From contig OX419757.1 in NCBI GenBank assembly GCA_948567375.1, forward strand, positions 26,778,732 to 26,842,731: 64,000 nucleotides of DNA. The letters are read 5' to 3'. This DNA is from Lunularia cruciata. Lineage: Eukaryota; Streptophyta; Marchantiopsida; Lunulariales; Lunulariaceae. Position numbers and translations under genes: made by a program. Shown here one piece after another: positions 9,800-20,439 of this stretch; within the stretch, counting starts at the first letter, position 1, and every line of letters begins with the position of its first letter. The notes beneath the pieces are model-generated. The model had not been told where the DNA came from. It did no database searches and worked only from the letters and a program-made list of their open reading frames with translations.

Positions 9800-10076
9800 C
9801 CAGTAGCTAGTTCATTCTTTATATGGTATAGATTGCAGACAAGCAACTAACGATGGAGCTCCATAGCACCCGGCCTCCTGATCTTTGCCCATTAGAGGGT
9901 ATACCATATACTTAGAGTAGATGGCTATCTGGAGTTAGAGGGACCTAACCGCCAGCTAGGAGGGCGATTGTGGCACTTTAGAGTCTATATATGACTTATG
10001 TATGAGTTGTGTTTCTATAGTGTATGATGTTGACAGCGATGTATATTGTGTAGCGATGTATATATGCACGACATAG
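9800..10076 (+). repeat. 3' untranslated region, purine-rich tract and truncated 3' LTR of family A copy 1
   Basis: After the PHD stop there is about 165 bases of non-coding sequence. A purine-rich tract AGGAGGGCGAT (about 9958-9968) precedes TGTGGCACTTTAGAG at about 9971, which has the form of an LTR start. The sequence breaks at about 10,077, where family B LTR sequence begins. The LTR start is inferred, since no second copy of this terminus is in the window. Confidence 0.45.
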
Positions 10077-10160
10077 AAGTGAAGGAACAATCTTTGGAGG
10101 ACAAATTGGAAGGAGAAACCAAGTTGAATTGTGAAGACTTAGGAGCAGAAGAAGGGTTCA

Positions 10161-13100
10161 TGTGACAACCCGGCAAATCTCACTTTTGCGGTAATCGGGT
10201 AAGTAAAGTTCGTTCCCACAGAGATACGATTCAGAATTGGTCAAATACAAAGTCAAAAGTCACACTATAGTTCTTCTTGATTTCTTCTTTAATCTCTCAA
10301 GTAGAAACAACACCTAGAAGAGAGTAGCAAGCTCACAATCTTGACAACTTGTCACGAATACACACACACATAATCACAACATAGCAAATTCTGTCCAAAC
10401 AACTCTTGATTGTGATGATTCAGATTCTCCCAAAGACGGCACTTCACTGTAAAGAACAATTTTGCCTCAAAAGTGTGTTCCACCCCTCCACTAAATTTAC
10501 AACTTCCTTGATCAAAATTGCTTCACATCAACTTTGTGCTGCACTCATAAATGCAGAATACTACCAACACTATAATTCTTCTCAGACCTGTCAAGGCATT
10601 GCTCTGATACACTTCACTCAGGATCAAACACACAAAATGAAGATCAAGGCTACAGAATCCAACATCCATAGACACACTGACTTGCACTTCGGAATTCTCC
10701 ACACACTCACAAACACAAACATAGAATTGACAATCGGAATTAACCTCAAGCGACGAGCACTGAAAACAACACTTTGCTTTATCTATCTTCAGAAATTTGA
10801 ATACTAAACAACATAGTACTGCAAATGCTCCCCTTAAATACTGAAGCAAACGGCAGTTCTTCCTACCTATGCACCGCTTCCTAACATGTCTTCCTACCTA
10901 TAGATCCAAACTGACAATCCATCTCTTCATATCTACCTCTTCCTATCTCAAAATATGTTACTTACACCGATCCGATGTCTACTTCATCATCGGCTTCCAA
11001 ACCCGATGATCTTCCTACTACTTCTCCTTCTTCGGGTATAGCTAATTCTACCAATTCCTACACTATTTCTATTACTTCTACACTAGGAACTACAATTGAG
11101 CTCAGTGTTACTCCATCTACTTCTTTATCTCTTGACCCACTCTTCTCTTATGTCTCTAATAATAAGTCCAATGACACCTGAATTCCTACTTTTGCAACAT
11201 CGGACTTCCTCTCCGTTGTCACACTATTCCTAATTTTCTCTAACTTCAAATTGACTAAATCTAATCTGAGACTAACATTGTCTTCTACCTCTAACATCTT
11301 CTGGTCTACATGCTCCTTCAATCGGATTAGCAACATGTTCATATCCACATCTTTGGCTTTTCTCTTCCGAGTTTCTTGCACAAGCAACTTCAACTCATGT
11401 AGACGGGCTTCTTCCAATCTCCCTTCAGCCTCTATGCTCAAGATTGCTCTCAACTTCCCTGCAACTTCTGCTACTGATTCAGACTCATATCCTTGAGAGT
11501 GCTCTACCTTCAACTCTTCACGATACATCTTCAGCTCGTCTTCATACTCAGCAACGAGCATCTTCTTCTCCTACCTATATTGTGTACTCTGTAATTCAGC
11601 ACTTTATACCAGCTCTCGTAATCGTCCTTCTTCTTCATGCCTGGCTGCTAACTCTCTCTGCCATGCTTGATCCTTCCCCGCTGCACTCTTCTTCAAGCTG
11701 TCCAACTCTTGCTCCATTATTGCTGCCGTCACCTTCAAATGAATATTCTCGATGCGCACATCAGTCACTTCTTCCTTCATTTTGCTCAGCCACATTGCCT
11801 GCTCCTTTAATTCTCCGGCTTGCCTCTGCAATTCTTTCTCTTTTGACTCGCAGCTCTCTTGTAACATCTTGAAAGTCTTCTTCTTCAAGACTTCATCCCT
11901 CTGAAGTTCTTCAATTTCTTCATTTCTTTGAACTTGCTCCTGCAACCCCTTCACTTCACTCAACAAATGCCTCACCATCTGCAACTCATTCATCCCCTTC
12001 CTATGATCTTGGGGAATTACATTCTGATGCTCCTTTAATAGCTCCAGCAACGGGGTGACCACTTTTGTCAGATATAGTATTCCACCAAAGCTATATTTTT
12101 CTTCATCGCCATCTTTGTCTTCAGTCCTCGACTCCTTCATTGGCTCCTTCATCCAAAGTCACGATCTTTGTATCTTCAGAGACATCGTATCGGAACTTTC
12201 TTCTTCTTTATTGATTGAACTCGGCCCCATAGAATACTCCTCCTTTTCCTCTAGTCTCTGCTTATTCACCACCATGGCTACACAATGACTTGTTGTTCCA
12301 AGTACTCTATCAATCATTGCATGACAAGCTTCACTGACCACCACCGATTGCTAAACCTCAGGCTCCCCATCATTATCACTTCTAGACTCCTCACTTTTTA
12401 AGGTGAGTGCATCTTCTTTGGATTCCCCTTCTTGCGACTTGGTTTCTTCTTCAGACTCTGACTCTAATGATGCTTCTCTCACCATCTTCTTATTCTGCAC
12501 AACCAATCTTTGAGTCTTCCTTTGAGCTGGAGGTGACTTTGCTTCTTTGGGTTTACTGCGCTTCTTCGTCTTTGGACTTGTGACTTCTTCTATCTTCCAT
12601 TGTCCTGTCTTCATGAAATGATCGTCATTGGCCCACAGGTGTATCATATACTGTCGCTCTTCTTTGTCTGCTTCCCATCTTAAGTCAGGATGGAAATGGG
12701 ACACCATGCAATGCCGCTCTTCTACTATCAACAAACAACTATCAACATTTCTACTTCAACCCGAAGTAGAAATGTGCTGCAAATGGTGCGCAATAATGAG
12801 GAGGAAAACTTGTTTGCCAATTGATCACCATTTGCCTCGTTTGGTGGTGAAAACACTTTGCCCAATTCACCTTGACCCCTGCAAACATCTGGTGGAAGAA
12901 GACCGCTTGCTGCATGTTCACATACGTCATTCATTTTGGCTTGAACATGGCCATCATTGCCCCCATGATACTTCTCCTAATTGGATCCCGATAGGACTCC
13001 ACCTTGTAGCCATTTGTGGTTCTTGAAGCAAAGAACAAGTTTTGGATTTCCGCCGTCTCTTTTGCAGCATCACACTTCCAATAGAAGGTGATCCCCATTG

Positions 13101-13930
13101 GCTCTCCTACTTCCTTCCCCAATACTAACCTCCAATCCAACTCAGTCCATCAAGCCAGATTTCCTCTCTTCCCTTCAACTTCAGGACCCTCCTCACAATT
13201 ACTGGTAGATATCTCTGCCATCACTCTTGGGAAACTGAAATTCCAATTCCATGCTTAAAACGTAATACAAAGTCTATTCAAGACTTTGATTTTGGCTACT
13301 ACATCTAGCCTATGAATTGCAAAACTTTGCACCACCAACGCATTTGTGACCTTCTTCGCCATGATCTGCTCTTGCGTTCCACAACATTGAAAGACAATGC
13401 CCTCTCCTGGACAAGACACTCTAACCTCTTTTAGATTTTAGAAAATTTCACTCTCAATAGGCTTTTGGACACGCATTACTGCAGGATGACTACTCAAAGG
13501 AATTGGAAATTTACTTGGCATATTCAACTTGTCTCTACGCAATCACAATCTTATATTACTGTGAATTGTAGTCATTCTTCAGTCGATTTCAAATTTGACC
13601 TCCCCTCTTTTGCATGTTGATGTCCGGTCACTGTCAAGACATGCTTCTTCTGCCTCCACCGTTTCTTGAAGTGTACTTTCTTGCCATGTACCAAGGTTGT
13701 TAGACGGTCTTTGTATCACTTGCGCCTTCTGACCCAAAGACGGTGCTCTTCGGACTTTTTTCCGTCATACCCTTCATCTGAGTACCTCCATCATCGGATC
13801 CAATGTCGCCTTCTTTGGATGTCTTCCGAAGTCACTTCCGTCCATTCTTCTTTCACAATTTGGCTTTCTGTGCTTACTCCTTCCCTCAAACACTAATAAA
13901 CAAAGAAAAACAAAAAATGTGGGCACCACA
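10161..13930 (-). mobile_element. Solo LTR of family B, 3770 bp, with 5-bp target site duplication
   Basis: The left edge is TGTGACAACCCGG at 10,161 and the right edge is GGGCACCACA ending at 13,930, so in its own (minus) sense the LTR runs TGTGG...TTGTCACA. GTTCA flanks it on both sides (10,156-10,160 and 13,931-13,935), a perfect 5-bp target duplication. It sits inside another family B LTR in the opposite orientation. No internal element sequence remains, as expected after LTR-LTR recombination. A TATTTAAG box (minus) lies at 10,834-10,841. Its homologue at 59,268-63,101 is still attached to a PBS and gag. Confidence 0.9.
10962..13521 (-). pseudogene. LTR-embedded ORF for an acidic coiled-coil protein of unknown function (copy in solo LTR)
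   Basis: The ATG at 13,521 starts MPSKFPIPLSSHP; the reading runs about 850 codons to TAA at 10,962, with one net frameshift near 12.9 kb and several stops. Order: an N-terminal region of about 260 residues with no motif I recognise (includes GITFYWKCDA and KVESYRDPIRR), a basic/Pro patch (TSPKTKKRSKPKEAK), a Ser/Glu-rich acidic stretch (about 12,360-12,480), then about 400 residues of heptad-like, Glu/Lys/Leu-rich coiled coil (about 12,150-11,150). The whole ORF lies upstream of the LTR TATA box, so inside U3. The homologous ORF at 60,052-62,706 aligns throughout. It might be structural, env-like or regulatory; nothing in the sequence decides this. Confidence 0.6.
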
Positions 13931-13935
13931 GTTCA

Positions 13936-14962
13936 CCTTGTAGAGTGGAGAGTCCAACAGTGAGAGTGAGGGAGAGCCCAAAGTTCAGCAATCGGGGGAA
14001 GAGGTTGTTGGAGAAAAGAAGAGTGGGAGTTCCACAAGGTGATTGATTGCATGGAGGGAGGAGACAAGCCTTGTTTAGAGTTGCATGCAATTGAGTTAGA
14101 AGATGAATGAGTAGGAGAAGCTGCCTTGGTATTTCCAAGGGCAGCAAGATTGAAGAGAAATGCTCAAGTTGTAGTTGTAGGTTCAAGCAAAGTCCAAGAA
14201 GAAGGAGAGAGATTGGATAGAGTGGCATTGAAGGTACAAAGATTTCATCTTTGGGGTATAGCACCACCCAAAGAAGCACCTACCCAAGACAAAGATGCAG
14301 AAGATGAGGAAGGAAGATACTTCAAAGTTGAGTATCTATCAAAGATTGTGTGTCCTTTGTTGGTACAACTATAGAAGAAGAAAGCGGGGTTGAAGAAGGA
14401 TCATCTTGGAGTGAAGGATGAGTTGGAAGTAGTAAGTCATTGGAGTGAAGAGACCTTGGAGTTGAGGCATAAGCTAACCCAAGGAGTGAAGGAAGCTAAA
14501 GAACTTTAGGTTGAAGGAGTTCTTTAAAAGAAGAGCTTTGTTACCTTGCAGGAGAACTTCTTGAAGCGTGGTGAAGAGCTAAAGGAGCAGAAGGTATTGT
14601 TCAAGAAGATGAAGCATGAAGTTGCTAATGCAAGGGTAGAAGGCATACACTCAAAGGTAATTGCAGCAGCAATGGAGCAAGAGCTAGAGAGTTTGAGAAA
14701 GAGCGCAACAAAGAAGGATCAAGCTTGACAATAAGAGTTGGTAGATAGACATAGGGAGGATGATTGATTGTAGGGTTTGCTCAAAGTGTAGAAGGTCAAC
14801 TAGTCTAGTATGTGGAAGAGAAAGAAGGACTAAAGGAAGAATTTGAAGATGATTTGATGATGTACTAGAAGGAGTTGGAAGTAGAGCAAAGTAAGGAGAA
14901 GATAGTTCCAAGTATGGAGTCGGATTTAGTAAGAGAAATCATTGAGGAGTTGAACACTATCA
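13936..14962 (+). pseudogene. Remnant of the family B LTR coiled-coil ORF (first piece)
   Basis: This is the plus-strand copy of the LTR ORF. Open pieces at 14,126-14,374 and 14,546-14,728 give FKVEYLSKIVCPLL and EGIHSKVIAAAMEQELESL, matching ILYLTKVVTPLL and ENIHLKVTAAIMEQELDSL of the solo LTR copy. Several stops are present. It breaks at 14,962, where the 1.66-kb insertion starts, and resumes at 16,620. Confidence 0.65.
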
Positions 14963-16619
14963 TGTTGTGGTTTGCGTAGGCCATAAAAAGTGACTTATCA
15001 TAATTTATCTCCATGTTAGTGGGGTAGGTTGTATGCTAGATCCAAGGGATGAGATGTTGCCATGTTAGCCATCTATGTACATGTATGTGATTGGCCATGT
15101 GGTTACAATCTTATCATATTTGAGGGCTCTGATGAATAAAGATGAGGGCAAGTGGAGAGACGGGGGTGTTTTAGTTTGGAGAGTCTCAAGGGGAGAAGGA
15201 CGTTGGGAGTGAGAGTTGTAGCAAAGAGCGAGTGTTAGAGCATCTGAGGAAGCATTCAAGCATGAGATGTCCCATGCTCACGATCTACCACTACCAAATC
15301 CTTTTCTCATCAGGCTTCAGATTTTACACCGTGACGACTTACGGGATTGGTTGGTAGCACGTTTTGGGGTGATATTGGTGGAGTTGGTAATGGGAAACCC
15401 AGATCCTATCATCCTTCCGGTGCTTACTTATGAAAATGTCTGGGACTTGACAATTTATGTCCTTCTATAGTTGAGTAATGTCTAAATTTTTGCTCATAAG
15501 CTTCAAGGTGGAGTTGTAGGGTCCATTTGTCAAAAAGTGAAAAGACTAAAGGACAAATGTGCAAGAGATTTGGTCCCAAGAGAGAAGGATGGAGTTCTTC
15601 AACCATCAGGGGAGTTCGAGGAGGCTATTTGGAGAATGGAGGACATGGTTGGAAAGAGAAGATGACAGGCTATAATCTGAAAACAGAAATAACACAATTT
15701 GAGCTAGGTATGAGAGGGATATGATCAATTGAGTAAGGGGGGTTGAATTCATACCTAGGAGCACAAAGTAGTCAATTGAGGAAGCTTCTTGAGACTTTTT
15801 CACTATCTGTTAGTGAGATTGGAGAGTAGACAAAGTTCTTATAGTACTGAGTGCAATAAATTCTAGTTTTGGATCAATATCAAAGCAAACCCTAAAAAGA
15901 AGATCTGAATTAGGGTGAAGTTGAAAAAAAACCCTGGCCAACTTTGAGAGCTTTTCAGGAGAGTTTTAGTGATATGATTGAAGTGTATTTTATATCATTG
16001 GGAAGCTTATCTCACAGGCTCTCCATTGAATCCTAGATCACCCAAATCCAAGCTATACAGAAATAGTTACTTGCATATGAGCTACACAAAGTTTTCCCAT
16101 CAAAAAGACATAAAAAATCGTCACATTGAGTAGAAATTTGTTGAGATTTGAAGTACAGATGGGAGGAGGCTTGGAGTACAGGTTGAAATGAGCTTGATGA
16201 CAGAGCAAGAAAGCTTTGAAGCTCTTTCCCAACAAAAATTACAGAGAGTTGTTGCCTTATCTTGTGTGATTGGATCCTCTCTGTACTTGTATGCCTGTTT
16301 ATACGCCCAGTTAGCTTGGATTGGTGTGCGGGTGTTGCGCTTAGATTATTTTCTTCTAGGAGTGTTGTGTATATCTCCTTGGTATGTTGGAAGTGATGAC
16401 CAGCAGACCAGGAGTGAGTGTTGTGATGACAGGTCAGGTTGCCCGGTACTACCCTTCTCGATAGTAAGAATATTAGTCATGAGAAAGGAGGGTTCCGGCG
16501 ATAGGGTCACACGCGTGCTTCTCAAGTCATTATGGGCTTACCTCTAGCCTCTGATCTGTAGTCTCCACAGCTAGGCACCCTGTGTGTTCCCAGAGAGAGA
16601 AAAGAAAAGTATGACAACA
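14963..16619 (+). mobile_element. 1.66-kb insertion with a degenerate gag-like fragment, inside the family B LTR
   Basis: The insertion interrupts the coiled-coil ORF between 14,962 and 16,620. It starts TGTTGT and ends ACAACA, an inverted terminal hexamer, but I see no clear target duplication. The ORF at 15,267-15,470 contains PVLTYENVWDLTIYVLL, similar to YPVVHYDVFEVILYILY in the gag-like fragment at 48.86-49.09 kb, which suggests a remnant of the same LTR family. The right third (16,156-16,616) is a dispersed repeat also present at 34,559-35,007. The edges are approximate. Confidence 0.4.
16156..16616 (+). repeat. Dispersed repeat, copy 1 (related to the family A leader)
   Basis: About 455 bases, starting GATGGGAGGAGGCTTGG and ending GAGAGAGAAAAGAAAAGTATGACA, that recur at 34,559-35,007 with modest divergence. 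Parts (GTGATTGGATCCTC, GTGATGACCAGCAGACC, TGATGACAGGTCAGGTTGCC) are related to the family A leader at 2130-2370. It is probably an LTR or leader of a family A relative. The ORF at 16,188-16,547 falls in it and is not a gene. Confidence 0.55.
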
Positions 16620-17100
16620 CAATGCTGAGTATTGACACCAAGGGTAAGTTAGAAGAGGCAAGGCTGCATGAATTAAAAATTTTGGTGTAGGAGATGAGAA
16701 TGAGGAAGGCAAAAGATGTTGATATGAACAATCTTCTGATTTGTCTAAGAGATTGTGTGGATAGGAAGGTGTTAGAGGTAGGAGATAATGTCTATCTCAA
16801 ATTAGATTTTGTTATATCAGACTTAGATAGCCTTTGTAGTGAGATGAAGGTGAATAAGAAGTCCAAAGTCATAGAAGTAGGAGTGTAGGTGTCTTCGTGT
16901 GAGTTACCAGAGACATTAGGAGAGATTAGGTTAGAAAATGAGAATGTAAAATAGGTTAGCTATCATTCCAATTTCAATTTAGACTAAAGAGACAATAGAT
17001 ATAGTGGATGGAGTGGTAGTATTAGATAGACCCAAAGAAGGTGAAGTAATTGTAGGAACCTTGGGTTTGGAAGCCAAAGTTGAGGTTGACATTAGATCAG
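16620..17100 (+). pseudogene. Remnant of the family B LTR coiled-coil ORF (C-terminal piece)
   Basis: This continues the interrupted ORF: KLEEARLHELKILV, then KAKDVDMNNLLICLRDCVDRKVLEVGDNVYLKL, matching the same C-terminal coiled-coil in the other three LTR copies. It ends at EVDIRSD-type text before stop codons at about 17,100, as in the other copies. Several stops interrupt it. Confidence 0.65.
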
Positions 17101-17221
17101 ATTAGTAACAATTTTGAGATATGAAGAGGCAGATATGAAGAAGTGGTTTGTCATTTTGGATTTGTAGGTTAGTAAAGTTGTTGTAGAATGGTATTTTAAT
17201 TAAGTAACTATCAAGTGCTCT

Positions 17222-17231
17222 GCCTATTTAA
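17222..17231 (+). promoter_or_regulatory. TATA-like box of the plus-strand family B LTR
   Basis: TATTTAAAGG lies about 680 bases before the LTR end. The same box occurs at 42,838 (plus) and, on the minus strand, at 10,834-10,841. The position downstream of the coiled-coil ORF and upstream of the conserved R/U5-like part fits an LTR core promoter. Confidence 0.5.
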
Positions 17232-17902
17232 AGGAGACATTTGAAAAGTGTTGTTGTTTAGCATTTATATTTTCAAAGTTGAGCAAAGCAAAGTATTGTA
17301 ACTAAGTGCTTGTCATTTTAGCTTAATTTTGAGTATCAACCCTATGTGTGTGTTTGTGATTTTTTGGAGAATTTTGAAGTGTAGGTCAGTAAGCTTATTG
17401 GATGTTGGATTCCACAATGCTGATTTCATTCAGTGTGTTTGATCCTGAGTGGATAACAATCAAAGAAATGCCTTGATAAATCTATGAGGAATTGTAGTGT
17501 AGGTAGTATTTTGTGTTGGTGAGCGTAGTACAAGGTTGATGCAAAGCAACTTTGATCAAGGAAGTTATGCCTTTAGTAGAGGGGTGGAACACAATTCCAA
17601 GGCAAAGTCATTTCATGGTGAAGTAGCCTTCTTTAGGAGAATTTGAATCATCACAATCAAGATTGTTTGGAAAGATTTGAAGCATTGTGATTTATGGGTG
17701 ACATTTTAATTGTGATGAGATTGTGAATCAATGATTATTACTCTCTTTTGGGTGTGGTTTCTACTTGAGAGCTTAAAGATACAACCAAGAAGAACTTTTT
17801 GGTTACTATTACTTTGTATTTGACCATTTTTGACCAGTATCTTTGTGTGATCAAACATTATTTACTGATTACTACAAAAGTGATACTTGTGGGGTTGTCA
17901 CA

Positions 17903-20150
17903 CCTATCCAAAGAACTCATTGCCAATCATCTTCTATCAAGATTGTAGAATTACCTCTCAAAAATGTATTGCTTGGCTCATAATCACTACAAATCTCTCT
18001 TAGCATGGAAACATTGGAGAGGTTCCAATCCCATGATAGGGATTCTATCTTTCTACTTTAAATGTACTTGGATTGTTGGTGCAATTCCCACTCAAAGATA
18101 TCCATTGTCTTGCTAATGATCTCAAGGAGTTCATATTTTTTCTTCTTGCCTCAATTTTCTACCACTATTGCTTCACTTGGTTTTTGCACACTAACATGTA
18201 AAATTATGCTACCAAAAACCCACCCTCTCACACAAACTCTTGAAATGCATGACCATCAAAATCAAGCTCCTTCAAACACAAGGTACCAAAAAGAGAGAAT
18301 TTCCAAAAAGTGAATATTTGAAAAGTTTTGCCTTGCCATACAAGTCTTCATTTTATACTTGGGGTTTATTTTTTTGACAATCAGCAATCAACTCAGTATG
18401 TGAAGAGTCACACATTTGGCATGAATACATTCAAGTCAAGGCAAACAATTTGGAGTTTTGTTCTTTGGCAGCATAATTATGCCACTTGAATGTTTGCACT
18501 GACATTTGTCTACACAAATATGTGATAGTTCATGTACCACTTACTCATATCCCTCATCCACAAGAAGTTGTATCAGTCTTCACAATTCTTGTCTTTGTAT
18601 TATCTTTTAGCTTGTAATTTCCGAGATCATGAGGTTTGTAGCAATGAAGGTTACAAATTATTATTAGACAATTGTGGTCACAACAAGACATATGACTTTT
18701 GCAATGACTATGAGTGGTTTGTCCTCATAGGCTACCTTGTTGAAGGATTGGTCATGTACCTTGCACTGCAAAGGAAATCATCCTAGACATATTACCAGGT
18801 TGATGAACAAATGACAAACCATCCTTTGGTTTAATCACTTGAATACTAAACTACCTACTGTTATACTACACAATTTTTTTTATAATTCCGCTCTCCTAAA
18901 GCAAAGATGTATCACCACAATCATGTATGAGAATATTCTCCTTCTATCTCATATATATAAAAATAGAATTGATTTGCTATTTTGGTTGTCCTTTGAGGCT
19001 CACCAAACTTCAATATAGAACCGGAACTTTTCATTGCATGCTATTGCAAATGGCTTTACATACATTGCAAGATAACAAAAGCCCACAAGTTGTGTGATGC
19101 TCAACTTTTACTATCAAGCCCAACTCTCACTATTAGTTAGCACAATGAAGCTTGGCTTTTTAGTGTGTCTAGAGGACCTGAAAAATAAAACTATATGATT
19201 TATAGTTTTATTTTTTTTCTCTAAGATGAAATTTCCATCGTTATGTTCTTCTACTTCAAGTTTAGAACATTAATTTAGTTCCTTTCTAATAGTGTAAGGT
19301 CATAATAAGTTGAAATCTCTTATTATAATATTTTTTTCATTTAATATATATATTGTTAAGTTAAGTAAGAGATAATCTTCTAATTCTTGTTGAGTAGAGA
19401 AAGCAATCAAGAAGAATATATTTATTTCTTGAGAGAAAAATAACAATGATGGTGGTCTAAATTTTTATCTAGAACCGTATAGTTTAAAGGTCTCACATAA
19501 AGTGGACAAATTACCACCACCTGCAAGGAAAACCTCTCAATTACTTGAATTATTCTTGTTTGATACTTCTCTAAAAAGTTAAATTGATATTTAATTTGAG
19601 AATAGAACATCAATTTTTTAGGTCAACATTTAACTCATTCCATTCAGTTCTTTAAAACATGATTGATATGATTGTAAGTATTGATTAACAAAGGCATGGC
19701 TTTTTATACTAAAAATTGGTTTTTTCTTCTCATCTTTTGTCTTGTTTTTGTGATAGTATTTCTATTGTGAATTGAATTTTTTCTTTTTCTCATAATACTT
19801 GATAAATTTTAAGAGTGGAAGAGGTGACCATATGCTGAGAAAAACTTGTGTTCACTACTTTATATTTTTAAACATGAGGTTTTCCCACTTTTATTTGATT
19901 AGTATAATTTTATCCAATGAGAGAACTATATATACTAAAACCAATAAGAAAAATAGGAATTAGTATTTTAGTTCTTCAGCAAAAGTTCAATTATAGCTGT
20001 TTGGATTTATGAACAAGAAGGGTAGGAACACAAACAATAAACTCATGACATATTTCATTTGTCTAAAAGCAAATATCAAGTTGAAAATTTTCAATCCAAA
20101 TTTTTCTTGCTCTTGAGAGTCAAACAAAGCCAACCTCATAGAACATAAGA
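17903..20150. other. AT-rich stretch without recognised genes
   Basis: No coding pattern, splice-supported exon, RNA gene or transposon motif is recognised here. Short ORFs (18,062-18,313; 18,532-18,786; 19,422-19,613 minus) show no family signature and have the base composition of the surrounding DNA. Long A/T runs are common at 19,200-19,960. Confidence 0.5.
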
Positions 20151-20153
20151 AGG

Positions 20154-20225
20154 ATTGGAAGACCCAATCAAGCCGTACAAGGGAGAGACAAAAGAGGTAG
20201 AATGGACTAGGCCCCAATAGTATTG
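20154..20225 (+). repeat. Double-hairpin module, diverged copy
   Basis: GGATTGGAAGACCCAATC (a hairpin with compensatory change relative to GGATGGGAAGACCCCATC elsewhere), then AAGCCGTACAAGGGAGAGAC and a degraded second hairpin ending CCCCAATAG. Better copies are at 23,886-23,960 (minus), 24,781-24,855 and 26,090-26,170. Confidence 0.55.
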
Positions 20226-20439
20226 ATATGAGAAATCTGCCCTACCACACCTAAGATATCTGAGCTATGCAAGTTGTAAGGTCTACAAACTACAAGAGCA
20301 TCCGTAGAAGCATCATCTAGAGTGATTGTTCTCCTATGGATTGCACCAACCAATACTCTTTGTAGAGAAATGGACACACACTATCTAAAGTATGCTACAA
20401 AGTTATGAGAGTGAGTGTGGTACACCCTGGTATCTAATA

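Larger units (their letters stand above)
890..10076 (+). mobile_element. Ty3/gypsy family A, copy 1, carrying a DNA methyltransferase and a PHD finger
   Basis: Nearly complete but decayed element. In order: LTR-like region (about 890-2070), possible initiator-Met primer binding site (2077-2090), leader, gag with two CCHC knuckles, DSGA protease, C5 cytosine methyltransferase, RT with YIDD, RNase H, integrase with HHCC and DDE, PHD finger, purine-rich tract and the start of a 3' LTR cut off at about 10,076. The stretch 3190-8079 stays in one reading frame interrupted only by stop codons, so protease, methyltransferase and RT belonged to one polyprotein. Two other copies in the window (minus 35.0-40.97 kb; plus 40.97-48.19 kb) show the same order. 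The 5' boundary is inferred from a second copy of the LTR region at 63,102-64,000; it could lie somewhat further upstream. Confidence 0.85.
10077..17902 (+). repeat. Plus-strand family B LTR, 5' truncated and twice interrupted
   Basis: Pieces 10,077-10,160, 13,936-14,962 and 16,620-17,902 together align with the 3' two-thirds of the family B LTR. Translated, the first two pieces join across the inserted solo LTR to give the same acidic text (KEQSLED... EEGF, then SNSESEGEPKVQQS) that the minus-strand copy at 59.3-63.1 kb encodes. The end at 17,895-17,902 is TTGTCACA, the family B terminus. A TATTTAAAGG box is near 17,222. No primer binding site follows 17,902, so this is a solo or 3' LTR. Confidence 0.7.

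Noticed and set aside
10161..13930. CRISPR-like or other array structure
   Set aside because: No regularly spaced short direct repeats anywhere in the window; repeat structure is explained by LTRs and the hairpin module.
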